Below, piece by piece: positions 24,762 through 32,821 of a stretch of DNA of 37,987 bases. Position numbers and translations under genes: made by a program. How positions within the stretch are numbered: position 1 is the stretch's first letter; the number at the start of each line of letters is the position of its first letter. Below the pieces are notes generated by a model. It searched no databases. It worked only from the letters and a program-made list of their open reading frames with translations, and was not told where the DNA came from. Location of the stretch: NCBI GenBank assembly GCA_019414325.1, contig DXMG01000005.1, forward strand, positions 27,560 through 65,546, in the 5' to 3' direction. Origin of the DNA: Collinsella sp. (GTDB lineage: Bacteria; Actinomycetota; Coriobacteriia; Coriobacteriales; Coriobacteriaceae).

Positions 24762-25634
24762 GTGAACCGCGATTTCGCCTCATCGCTCATCCAGCTCAAC
24801 AATACGTTCTATCGCGAGCACTCCGCCTCCTTTTCCGATACACGCCAGGCCCCTTGGCCCGGCTGGGTGCGCACCATGGACATCGCGCTCGACCAGCTCG
24901 ATGTGGCCACCATCGAGCATCCCGTCCGTGTCTTCGACCTTGCCTGCGGCAACATGCGATTCGAGAACTTTGCCGCCGGCGGCACGCTGGCTGCCAAAGG
25001 CGTAGACGGCGCAAGCCCCTCGGCAGACGCCAGCTGCCCCTTCGAGTTCTATGGCGTCGACTCATGCCAGGACCTGGCCATCGATGCGCGCGGCCACGCC
25101 CTGCGCATCCCCAACCTGCACTTCCAGGAGCTCGATGTGCTCGATGCCCTCATGAAGCTCAACCCCGCCGAGACACCCGACGTGCTTTTCGACGCCCCGC
25201 TCGCCGACATCTCGGTCTGCTTTGGCTTTATGCACCACGTGCCGTCGTGCGAGTACCGCGTACGCGTGCTCGACGCCTTGGTGCGTCAGACGCGCCCGGG
25301 TGGCATCATCGCCATCAGCTTTTGGGAGTTTATGAACGACGAGCGCATGGCGCGCAAGGCCGTTCGCGCCGAGGCCCGTGCCGAGCTCACCCCGCCGTTT
25401 AAGGGTTACGATTCCGCGCAGTTTGAAGCCGGCGACCACCTCATCGGCTGGCAAAACGACCGCCACGCCTACCGCTATTGCCATCACTTTGACGATCAGC
25501 AGATCACCGACCTGGTGCGCGGCGTGCGTACGTTCTACAAGAGTGGCGAGGTCCCCGTGCGCGAGCTTGAGCGCTTCCATGCCGACGGTCGCAGCGGCGA
25601 GCTCAACCGCTACGTGATTCTCAAGCGTCTGTAG
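24762..25634 (+). CDS. Class I SAM-dependent methyltransferase
   Basis: The 290-residue protein has motif I as VFDLACGNMRFENF (about residues 57-70), an acidic loop near YGVDSCQDLAIDARG, ADISVCFGFMHHVP as motif IV, and a post-IV RQTRPGGIIAISFWEF. This is a general class I methyltransferase; the substrate is unknown. The start is GTG with CGGAGGG 11 bases upstream. The frame runs further up to ATG 24627 with a CGN...CPRCG stretch, but that lies over the likely promoter (TTGTCC and TAGTAT, 18 bases apart, near 24688-24717), so the longer form is not favoured. A trmB-like gene follows after 119 bases. Confidence 0.83.
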   Translation: MNRDFASSLIQLNNTFYREHSASFSDTRQAPWPGWVRTMDIALDQLDVATIEHPVRVFDLACGNMRFENFAAGGTLAAKGVDGASPSADASCPFEFYGVDSCQDLAIDARGHALRIPNLHFQELDVLDALMKLNPAETPDVLFDAPLADISVCFGFMHHVPSCEYRVRVLDALVRQTRPGGIIAISFWEFMNDERMARKAVRAEARAELTPPFKGYDSAQFEAGDHLIGWQNDRHAYRYCHHFDDQQITDLVRGVRTFYKSGEVPVRELERFHADGRSGELNRYVILKRL

Positions 25635-25753
25635 GCACCGACGACTCGCCGCCGAGCCGCGCCGCATCTTTTGGGTAAGCTATGCCCATCCGTTTTCCAA
25701 CCCACCGACGGAACGCGCAGCCACGCGTTCCATACGTATGACCAAGGAGCCTC

Positions 25754-26593
25754 ATGGGAGCCGTCCACGTTCGCACGCCCAAGAACTTTGTGCTCGAGGA
25801 GCGCCTGGAGCGCTACGCCGATGCGATTGAGACGAGCCCCGAGGCCTATGCCGAAGATTGGCGCGAGGCTTGCGCGCCAGTTGGCAGCAAGCCCTTCGAA
25901 CACCTTCACCTGGATCTTGGCTGCGGCAAGGGAACGTACCTTGTAGAGCGCGCGGCCCACGAGCCAAACGCCCTCTTTATCGGCATGGACCAGGAGCCCA
26001 TCTGCATCGCCTATGCCGCGCAGAAAATCTGCGAGCAAGAGCTATCCAACGCGCTCGTCCTGCCCCGAGGTGCCGCATCGCTGCCGCAGCTATTTGCCGC
26101 AGGCGAGCTCGATGCCATCACCATCAACTTTCCCACGCCGCAGCCCAAGGCCAAGTACGCCAAAAAGCGACTCGTCCATGTCGACCACCTAATGCTGTAC
26201 CGTCCGCTCTTTTCAGCCGGTGCCACCGTCACACTGCGAACCGACAGTAAGCCATTGCGCGACTACGCCTTGGGGCAGTTTGCCGCGGCCGGCTACGATA
26301 CACTTTGGGTAAGTGACGACGTTCGCCGCGACCATCCCGAGCATCCCGAGACCGAGTACGAGTGTCGCACGCGCGAAATGGGTGCCGTCGTCTATGGCAT
26401 TTGCGCCACACCCGGCGCGCAGCCCACCGACGAACAGCTCACAGCGGGTCGCATGCAGGAGCAAAGTCTTGCCTGCTACCTGCCCGATAACCTCGATGAG
26501 CTCACCTATGTGCCTCTGGGCATGGAAGAAGCCGTCGAGAACTTTAGAAACCGCGCCCGCAAGGGCAAGAAGCGCTTACCGCAGGAGTCCTAG
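25754..26593 (+). CDS. trmB: tRNA (guanine-N7-)-methyltransferase, TrmB-like
   Basis: The 279-residue protein has motif I LDLGCGKGTYL (53-63), FIGMDQEP (75-82), and the TrmB-type active region NFPTPQPKAKYAKKRLVH (125-142). Known TrmB proteins have NFPDPWPKxRHxKRR here, so the Asp and Trp are replaced while the lysine/arginine run is kept. This enzyme makes m7G at position 46 of tRNA. The N terminus and the C-terminal extension (about 225-279; LTAGRMQEQSLACYLPDN) are longer than in typical TrmB. AAGGAG precedes the ATG. A related but different methyltransferase activity cannot be ruled out because of the changed motif. Confidence 0.82.
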   Translation: MGAVHVRTPKNFVLEERLERYADAIETSPEAYAEDWREACAPVGSKPFEHLHLDLGCGKGTYLVERAAHEPNALFIGMDQEPICIAYAAQKICEQELSNALVLPRGAASLPQLFAAGELDAITINFPTPQPKAKYAKKRLVHVDHLMLYRPLFSAGATVTLRTDSKPLRDYALGQFAAAGYDTLWVSDDVRRDHPEHPETEYECRTREMGAVVYGICATPGAQPTDEQLTAGRMQEQSLACYLPDNLDELTYVPLGMEEAVENFRNRARKGKKRLPQES

Positions 26594-26904
26594 GGGCTTC
26601 TGATGGTCGCGGCATCGGCAGACAAGCGCAAATATGCGCCAGCGAACGATCCTCAGACCTAAGTGAGTAGACTTTTTAGCAATAGCCAAGCACAACCCGC
26701 ATAGCGAAAACTAAAACCGCAGGTAGAGCCCTTGCGCAAAAGCCATGTGCTCGCGATATTGCAAAAAGTCTACTCACTTAGCTGGCAACTGCACCAAACG
26801 GCTGGGCAGAACGCCCATTTCCTGCATTTTCTCGCGCGCTGGCACCCCGCGCCGCCGCTACGCCATAATAGTTGGCGGACAATCGCGAGAGAAAGTACCC
26901 CCAC
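26594..26904. other. 311-bp intergenic gap holding 123-bp repeat copy 1
   Basis: No gene is supported here. The gap holds repeat copy 1 (26659-26781), flanked by about 65 bases on the left and 123 on the right. A weak -10-like CATAAT lies at 26862-26867 before the helicase gene. The ORFs found here run through the repeat and have no ribosome site. Confidence 0.6.
26659..26781 (+). repeat. 123-bp inverted-end repeat, copy 1
   Basis: The ends are perfect 19-bp inverted repeats, CTAAGTGAGTAGACTTTTT at 26659-26677 and its complement at 26763-26781. Inner bases GCAATA/TATTGC and GCACA/TGTGC extend the stem. The centre contains ACCGCAGGTAGA, also found in the other two copies at the same place. 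It lies between the trmB-like gene and the helicase gene. No flanking target duplication is evident. Confidence 0.9.
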
Positions 26905-29586
26905 ATGGCACAGACCACGATAGATACCGCCGCCAGCACCGTCTCTGGCGCCGGCGCCGCCAGCTCATTCTCGGGCGGCACGGGAACCGAGGCAGAGTTC
27001 GGCTCGCTCGGCGCGCTCTCCCCCGCTTGGTGGGAGCCCGAGGATGGCAGCGAGCCCGAACCGTGGCTCACGCCCGATCAGGCCTTCGAGCGCTTCTTTG
27101 AATGGACGAGCGACCGCGGCATCGAGCTGTGGGATCACCAAGAAGAGGCCCTCATGGACCTGGCTGCCGGCGATCACGTCATTTTGGGCACACCGACCGG
27201 ATCGGGCAAGTCGCTTGTCGCGCTGGGCATGCTCTTTATGGGCATGGCGCAGGGCAAGCGCTGCTATTACACGGCCCCCATCAAGGCCTTGGTCAGCGAA
27301 AAGTTCTTCGACCTGGTACAGGTGCTCGGCCGCGATAACGTCGGTATGATCACCGGCGACACGCATATCAACACCAAGGCGCCCGTCATCTGCTGCACGG
27401 CAGAGATCCTTGCCAACGACGCACTGCGCGAGGGCGAAGATGCCGATGTTGGCTGCGTCGCCATGGACGAGTTCCACTACTTTGCCGACCCCGACCGCGG
27501 CTGGGCCTGGCAGGTACCGCTGCTCACCCTGCCTCACACGCAGTTTATGCTCATGAGCGCCACGCTCGGCGATGTCAATGCCATCGCCGCCTCACTCGAG
27601 GAGCACACCGGCGCCGCGTGCGATCTGGTCGTCGATGCCCCACGCCCCGTGCCGCTGAGCTACGACTACGTGACGACCTCGCTCGAGGGCACCGTCGAGC
27701 TCGCAATGCGCCGCGGCGAGGCCCCGCTCTACATCGTGCACTTTAGCCAGGACGCCGCACTTGCGACGGCGCAATCCCTCGCCAACTTTGGTATTGCCAG
27801 CAAGGAGCAGCGCGAGGCCATCAAGGAGGCGGCCAAGGGCACGAGCTTCTCGACGGCCTTTGGCAAGATTCTTAAGCGCTTGCTCGGATGCGGCGTCGGC
27901 GTGCACCATGCTGGCATGTTGCCGCGCTATCGTCTGCTGGTCGAGCGCTTGGCACAACAGGGCCTGTTGCCCGTCATCTGCGGCACCGATACGCTCGGCG
28001 TCGGCATCAACGTGCCCATCCATACCGTGGTGCTCACCGCGCTCACCAAGTTCGACGGCTACAAGATGCGTCGTCTGCGCGCCCGCGAGTTTCATCAGAT
28101 TGCCGGTCGCGCCGGCCGCTCGGGCTTCGATACCGAGGGCATGGTGATTGCCGAGGCACCCGAGCACGAGATCGAGAATGCCAAGCTCATGGCCAAGGCG
28201 GGCGACGACCCCAAGAAGCTCCGCAAGATTAAAAAGAAGAAGGCCCCCGAGGGCTTTGTCACCTGGAACAAGCAGACCTTTGAGCGCCTGATCGAGACGC
28301 AGCCCGAAACGCTCAAGCCGCGCCTTCGCATCACACACTCCATGGTGATTAGCGTGGTCGAACAGGGCGGCGACGCCCGTGCCCGCGTGCACGACCTCAT
28401 CGAGACGAGCCTGCAAACGCCCGAGGAAAAGGCAAAGCTCGAGGTTCGCGCCGACGAAATCTTCGCCACGCTCATCGATTCCGGTGTCGTCGTTCGCACC
28501 GAGGTGCCGCCCGCACCCGACGCTCCGGCTGACGCCGCGCCGGACATCGACTACGCGCTGACGGTCGACCTGCCCGAGGACTTTGCGCTCGATCAGCCGC
28601 TCTCGCCGTTCTTGCTCGCCGCGTTGGAGCTGCTCGATCCCGAGAGCGAGACCTATACCATGGATTTAATCTCAATGGTCGAGGCGACGCTCGAAGATCC
28701 CAAGCAAGTGCTGCGTGCGCAGGAGCGTGCCGCACGCGATCGAGCTATGGCCGAGATGAAGGCCGACGGCATCGAGTATGAGGAGCGTCTGGAGCGCATT
28801 CAAGACGTCACGTACGAAAAGCCGCTCGAGGATTTGCTCGACGCCGCTTTTGACAAGTACTGCCAGGAAGTACCCTGGGCAAACGACTACCAGCTCTCTC
28901 CCAAGAGCGTCCTGCGCGATATGCTGGAAAGCGCGAGCGATTTTAAGGGCTACATTCAAAAGCTCGGCATCGCCCGCTCCGAGGGCATTTTGCTGCGCTA
29001 CCTGGCAGAGGCTTACCGTTCGCTCGACCGCACCGTACCCATCGAGAAGCGCGACGAGCGCCTGCGCGACATTATCTCGTGGCTGGGCTTTGTGGTGCGC
29101 TCGGTCGACTCGAGCCTGGTGGACGAGTGGGAGAACGCCGGCAACCCGGCAGCCCTCGACGCCGCGCCGCCGCAGGGCATCGACGAGGTCGTGGCGGACC
29201 GTCGCGGCTGCACGCTGTTGGTGCGCAACGCGCTCTTCCGCCGCGTGACTCTTGCCGCCCGCGAGCATGTGCGCGACCTGGGCGAACTCGACGACGACTG
29301 GGGCATGAGCGAGATCCGCTGGCAAAAAGCACTCGACGCTTACCACGAGCAGCACGAGGAGATTCTCACCGACGGCGACGCGCGCTCCTCTGCTATGTTC
29401 TCGATCGACGAGTCCGACGAGAAGGCGCTCCACGTGTGGCACGTGCACCAGATTTTTGCCGACGAGGACGGCGACCACGACTTTGGCATCATGGGCGATG
29501 TCGATCTGGACGCCACGCAAGACGGTGGCGAGGTCATCTTCAAGAACTACCGCGTCGGTTTTATCGAGGATTTGCTCGAGGATTAG
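26905..29586 (+). CDS. Ski2/Mtr4-like (HelY-type) DExH helicase
   Basis: The 893-residue protein has GTPTGSGKS (95-103), DEFH (188-191), MSAT (217-220), GTDTLGVGINVPIH, and QIAGRAGRSG. The arrangement and length fit the HelY/Ski2-like RNA helicases of Actinobacteria, which have long C-terminal helical regions. Residues 1-50 are a low-complexity Ala/Gly/Ser-rich leader. ATG 26905 has a weak GAGAGAAAG upstream; the earlier TTG 26872 is less likely. It probably acts in RNA metabolism. A strong terminator follows. No exosome or nuclease gene is adjacent. Confidence 0.88.
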   Translation: MAQTTIDTAASTVSGAGAASSFSGGTGTEAEFGSLGALSPAWWEPEDGSEPEPWLTPDQAFERFFEWTSDRGIELWDHQEEALMDLAAGDHVILGTPTGSGKSLVALGMLFMGMAQGKRCYYTAPIKALVSEKFFDLVQVLGRDNVGMITGDTHINTKAPVICCTAEILANDALREGEDADVGCVAMDEFHYFADPDRGWAWQVPLLTLPHTQFMLMSATLGDVNAIAASLEEHTGAACDLVVDAPRPVPLSYDYVTTSLEGTVELAMRRGEAPLYIVHFSQDAALATAQSLANFGIASKEQREAIKEAAKGTSFSTAFGKILKRLLGCGVGVHHAGMLPRYRLLVERLAQQGLLPVICGTDTLGVGINVPIHTVVLTALTKFDGYKMRRLRAREFHQIAGRAGRSGFDTEGMVIAEAPEHEIENAKLMAKAGDDPKKLRKIKKKKAPEGFVTWNKQTFERLIETQPETLKPRLRITHSMVISVVEQGGDARARVHDLIETSLQTPEEKAKLEVRADEIFATLIDSGVVVRTEVPPAPDAPADAAPDIDYALTVDLPEDFALDQPLSPFLLAALELLDPESETYTMDLISMVEATLEDPKQVLRAQERAARDRAMAEMKADGIEYEERLERIQDVTYEKPLEDLLDAAFDKYCQEVPWANDYQLSPKSVLRDMLESASDFKGYIQKLGIARSEGILLRYLAEAYRSLDRTVPIEKRDERLRDIISWLGFVVRSVDSSLVDEWENAGNPAALDAAPPQGIDEVVADRRGCTLLVRNALFRRVTLAAREHVRDLGELDDDWGMSEIRWQKALDAYHEQHEEILTDGDARSSAMFSIDESDEKALHVWHVHQIFADEDGDHDFGIMGDVDLDATQDGGEVIFKNYRVGFIEDLLED

Positions 29587-29609
29587 CCAAGCATATTGGG
29601 ACGAAACGA

Positions 29610-29649
29610 AGCGGGGCTGTTGGCAACATCGCCAGCAGCCCCGCTTTTT
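29610..29649 (+). terminator. Terminator after the Ski2-like helicase
   Basis: A 15-bp stem with one G-T pair (AGCGGGGCTGTTGGC at 29610-29624 with GCCAGCAGCCCCGCT at 29631-29645) and a 6-base loop runs into TTTTT. It lies 23 bases after the helicase stop and just before the convergent DUF2130 gene. Confidence 0.93.
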
Positions 29650-29665
29650 CACTATCCGCTATGCC

Positions 29666-31423
29666 TTACTCGGCATCCTCGACCTCATACGAATCCGCCT
29701 CGGCTGGCTCCTCGTTTGTCTCTGGCGCAGCCTCGCGCGCCTCGTCAAACGCTGCCTTCATGGTCTTGTTGCCCCATGTGAGCTTGCGAATGGTAAGCTC
29801 ATCGGCCTTGTTGTGGGCCAAGCGTAGGTTCTCGGTGCTGCGGCGCAAGTCGTCCTTGGTCTTCTCGAGCTGCTTAATGGCGGCATCGATCTCCTTGATT
29901 GCCGACTCGAATTGCTTGCTCGCCAGGTTGTAGTTGCGCGAGAAGCCATCCTTGAACTTCTCCATCTTGGCTTCGAAGTTCGTGACATCGATATTCTGCT
30001 GTTTGTACTCCGCCAGTTCCTGCTTATAGCGAAGCGAACCCATAGCGGCGTTGCGAAGGAGCGTAATCATGGGGATGAAGAACTGCGGGCGGATCACGTA
30101 CATCTTCTCATAGCGGTAACTCACGTCGACGATACCCGCGTTATAGAGGTCACTCTCGGGCTCCAGCAGGGTGCAGAGCACCGCATACTCGCAGCCTTTC
30201 TGGCGGCGATCGTGATCGAGTTTCTTAAAGAAATCCTCGTTCTTGTGTTTGGTCGCGGTCTCGTCGTTCTCGTTTTTCATCTCGAACATGATCGAAATGA
30301 TCTCGTTGCCGCTCTCGTCACACTCGCGGAAGATAAAGTCGCCCTTGGTACCCTCGGATGCATCGTTATCCTTCTCGAAATACGCGTTGGGAAACGCCGT
30401 CATGCGCAGGCGGTTAAACTCGGTCTCGCAGTGCTGCTCGAGCGACTCGCCCACCATCTTGGTGGACAGGCGGACCTTCATGTCCTTAAGGCGCTCAATC
30501 TCTTCATCCTTGTAGCGAATCAGCTCCTCGTTCGCGCGCTTGGTCTGCGCAAGTTCGAGCTCGTGTGCCGCCTTGGCCTGCTCCTCGCGTGAATCGCGCA
30601 CCGCCAGCTCACTCGTGAGCTTGGCGCGGGCCTCGTCACGCTCACGCTCCGCCGCGGCGACCGCCGCCGATAGGTTCATCTTGGCCGTCAGTTCCTGTTC
30701 GCGCAGCTGAGCACGCAGACCCTCGGCCTCCTGCTCGGACTGAGCCTTTGCGACGGAAAACTTCTCCTGAACCTTCGCGCGATAGTCAGCAAGCGTACGT
30801 TCGGCCTCGCTGCGAGCGGCCTCGAGCTCACGCTGCGACTCGGCCGCAGCAGCAGCAAGCGCCATCTCCTGGGCCTTGTCCGCCGCGGCGAGCCTGGCTT
30901 GCAGCTCGGCAATCTGGGCATCACGCGCGGCTACATCGTTTTGAGCAGCGTTGCGCGCCGCCGACTCGGCAAGCTTGGCTTCATCATCCTTGCGTCCCAG
31001 CTGCGCACGCAAATTGTCGATCTCACGCTGGAGCTCGGCGTTCTCCTTTTGAGCATCGGCACGGGCCTCGACCGCCGCGCGCTGGCTTGCGCTCTCGCGC
31101 TCTGCGGCAGCGCCCTCGAGCTTGGCGCGTAGCTCGGCAAGCTCGGCATCGCGCTTGGCGACTTCTTGCGCCAGCTGTTGAGCCGCAGCGTTCTTCTGCT
31201 CTACGAGCTCAGCGTCGCGCTGAGACTCTGCCTTTTGCAAGGCAGCCGTCGAACGCGAGCGCTCAAGCTCCAGCGCCTGCTCGCCTTCGCGCTGGACTGC
31301 CTTCACGCGCTCGTCCAGGTCGCGCGAGAACTCGGCATCGCGCACCTGTTTGACGATATCCGCATAGCCGGACGCATCGACCTTAAACACTTCGCCGCAA
31401 TGCGGGCACTTGATCTCGTTCAT
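29666..31423 (-). CDS. DUF2130 coiled-coil protein with nuclease-like domain
   Basis: The 585-residue protein begins with a zinc-ribbon-like CPHCG (only one Cys pair seen), then a long Ala/Glu/Arg-rich coiled coil (about 35-320), then the DUF2130 domain (about 325-500). In that domain GDFIF and IMFEMKNE give D...E-x-K, which fits a PD-(D/E)XK nuclease fold. A second coiled coil (about 480-545; KQFESAIKEIDAAIKQLEKTKDDLRR) and an acidic tail end it. Its function is unknown; a role in DNA handling is likely. ATG with GAGGAG upstream. It is downstream of the metallophosphoesterase but separated by a terminator, so it is a separate unit. Confidence 0.87.
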   Translation of the reverse strand: MNEIKCPHCGEVFKVDASGYADIVKQVRDAEFSRDLDERVKAVQREGEQALELERSRSTAALQKAESQRDAELVEQKNAAAQQLAQEVAKRDAELAELRAKLEGAAAERESASQRAAVEARADAQKENAELQREIDNLRAQLGRKDDEAKLAESAARNAAQNDVAARDAQIAELQARLAAADKAQEMALAAAAAESQRELEAARSEAERTLADYRAKVQEKFSVAKAQSEQEAEGLRAQLREQELTAKMNLSAAVAAAERERDEARAKLTSELAVRDSREEQAKAAHELELAQTKRANEELIRYKDEEIERLKDMKVRLSTKMVGESLEQHCETEFNRLRMTAFPNAYFEKDNDASEGTKGDFIFRECDESGNEIISIMFEMKNENDETATKHKNEDFFKKLDHDRRQKGCEYAVLCTLLEPESDLYNAGIVDVSYRYEKMYVIRPQFFIPMITLLRNAAMGSLRYKQELAEYKQQNIDVTNFEAKMEKFKDGFSRNYNLASKQFESAIKEIDAAIKQLEKTKDDLRRSTENLRLAHNKADELTIRKLTWGNKTMKAAFDEAREAAPETNEEPAEADSYEVEDAE

Positions 31424-31487
31424 GGCAGCTCCTCGATGGACGAAAATTTAAACCGTCTACACTCTACCGCGCCGCGCGGACAAAAAA

Positions 31488-31516
31488 GGCGCCGCTGCCA
31501 TAATGGCAACGGCGCC
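31488..31516 (-). terminator. Terminator after the metallophosphoesterase
   Basis: A 12-bp stem with one mismatch (GGCGCCGCTGCC at 31488-31499, GGCAACGGCGCC at 31505-31516) and a 5-base loop is followed on the minus strand by TTTTTT (31482-31487). It should end the phosphoesterase transcript before the DUF2130 gene. Confidence 0.9.
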
Positions 31517-31556
31517 AGAACCACCACAAAGGTGCCTGTCCCCTTCGTGGCGGTTT
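31517..31556 (-). repeat. GGGACAGG-type intergenic hairpin repeat, copy B
   Basis: On the minus strand CCACGAAGG and CCTTTGTGG can pair with one G-T pair around GGACAGG in the loop, followed by TGGTTCT. It resembles the element at 17406-17446. It lies between the phosphoesterase stop and its terminator. Confidence 0.45.
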
Positions 31557-31561
31557 GCGAG

Positions 31562-32107
31562 CTACAGGCCAAAGAAATTCAGGATCTGGTCTCGGCTTAC
31601 GGGCTTGTAGTTGTTGGCGTCGAGGCCCACATCGTAGCGGTAAATGGGGCGCTCGCGATCGCGGTTGCGCGCGTTGACGCGGTCTCCCCTGCTGTGGATA
31701 TGTCCGTGCAGCATGATGGCACCGCGCGCCTTGCCATTCCAGCTGAGCATGGGGTAGTGGCTCATAACTAGACGATGGCCCTTGGCATAGCCGGGAGCAA
31801 TCTCCAGGTAATCGCGTACCTCATCCCAAATCTGCGGCACGTCGGGATCTTCCCAGTCGCCGTCATGGTTACCACGGATGAGCGTTACATTCTGGCATTC
31901 GATGCGCTCGCGCAGGCGAACCGCCTCCGCCAGGGGCAAACGATAGGTAAAGTCACCCAGAATATAGAGGCGGTCGTCCGTCGCCACGCACTCATTGATG
32001 GCATCGATGACCTTGCGGTTCATCTCCTCGACCGAATCAAACGGCCGATCCATATCGTGCAAGATATTCGTATCGCCCAGGTGCAGGTCGGCGGTAAACC
32101 ACATCAT
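31562..32107 (-). CDS. Calcineurin-like metallophosphoesterase
   Basis: The 181-residue protein has the full set of metallophosphoesterase motifs: FTADLHLGD, YILGDFTY, IRGNHDGDW, VMSHYP and LHGHIHSRGD. These bind two metals; the enzyme is a small single-domain member and the substrate is unknown. ATG 32107 has GAGGA eight bases upstream; the ATG at 32122 overlaps that site and is less likely. It has a possible promoter (TATACT near 32149) with a 15-bp palindrome between it and the start. Upstream on the same strand lie the small charged protein and the HIRAN protein. A terminator follows. Confidence 0.9.
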   Translation of the reverse strand: MMWFTADLHLGDTNILHDMDRPFDSVEEMNRKVIDAINECVATDDRLYILGDFTYRLPLAEAVRLRERIECQNVTLIRGNHDGDWEDPDVPQIWDEVRDYLEIAPGYAKGHRLVMSHYPMLSWNGKARGAIMLHGHIHSRGDRVNARNRDRERPIYRYDVGLDANNYKPVSRDQILNFFGL

Positions 32108-32128
32108 CGTCTGTATCCTCATTTCGCA

Positions 32129-32143
32129 ACGTGTCTAACACGT
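32129..32143 (-). promoter_or_regulatory. Palindromic operator-like site before the metallophosphoesterase
   Basis: ACGTGT-CTA-ACACGT is a perfect 6-bp inverted repeat. It lies between a -10-like TATACT (near 32149-32154, minus strand) and the gene start, a usual place for a repressor site. The binding protein is unknown. Confidence 0.45.
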
Positions 32144-32173
32144 GCCTAGTATACAGACGCTTTGGCGCGTCGG

Positions 32174-32353
32174 TTAGCCAAAGAGCCCGCCGAACGGACC
32201 TCGGCGGCGTTTGTCTTTCTTTTTCGACGCATCACCCTGGGCGTTCTTGTCCTGCCGCTTCTTCCGGTCCTGCTCCAACTCATCGTCATCGAGTAGCATA
32301 TCCCACTCAAACGGATCGTCTGTCAGATCGAACAGGTCGTCGTCATCAACCAT
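32174..32353 (-). CDS. Tiny protein with acidic front and basic tail
   Basis: The 59-residue product is not recognised. Its first half is strongly acidic (MVDDDDLFDLTDDPFEWDML, then DDDELE), and its second half basic (KKKDKRRRG), ending in GPFGGLFG. No signal peptide or membrane segment is present, so it is likely cytoplasmic and unstructured, perhaps a binding partner of a nucleic-acid protein. ATG 32353 has GGAGG five bases upstream; an ATG at 32365 overlaps that site. It lies 18 bases after the HIRAN gene stop, which suggests joint expression. Confidence 0.6.
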   Translation of the reverse strand: MVDDDDLFDLTDDPFEWDMLLDDDELEQDRKKRQDKNAQGDASKKKDKRRRGPFGGLFG

Positions 32354-32371
32354 GACCGCCTCCATTGCCGA

Positions 32372-32698
32372 CTAGCGGGCATCCACCACATAGAGTCCAA
32401 CGCGCACCTGATGCCACGGGCTGCGCTCGGGAGCAACCTGCTGCACACGGGCTTCAAATACGTCCCCATGCCCGTAATACATCATCAAGGACAGCGGGCC
32501 AACCTCGTCTCCCGGAACATAGCCAAGCTTGGTCTTGCCATAATAGATCGCAACCGCCTCGGGGTCGTGGGGATTATCACGTTCGGCACGCAGCGTCAGT
32601 TTATCGCCCGCTTTAAGATCGCCCAAGACCAAGGCGCCGTCGGCATACTGAAATCCCGCAATGTGAAACGACAGAAGAACACGCGAAGGCTCGTACAT
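32372..32698 (-). CDS. HIRAN-domain protein
   Basis: The 108-residue protein is almost wholly a HIRAN domain: FHIAGFQYADGALVLGDLKAGDKLTL, then AERDNPHDPEAVAIYYGKTKLGYVP, the conserved NPHDPxAV core. HIRAN domains bind the 3' ends of single-stranded DNA in the SWI2/SNF2 protein HLTF and occur as stand-alone proteins in bacteria. The start has GAGGAG at good spacing. The small charged protein and the metallophosphoesterase follow on the same strand. The exact role is unknown. Confidence 0.85.
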   Translation of the reverse strand: MYEPSRVLLSFHIAGFQYADGALVLGDLKAGDKLTLRAERDNPHDPEAVAIYYGKTKLGYVPGDEVGPLSLMMYYGHGDVFEARVQQVAPERSPWHQVRVGLYVVDAR

Positions 32699-32821
32699 AG
32701 CAGCTCCTCTAACAGCCGGATAAATCGGCGCTTAACCGTACTGAGAAGCTTACGGGCCCGTGCGGACACAAATTCGCCCCACCCGCGCCTTTTCGACCGT
32801 TTGTCGCTACACCATCTGATT

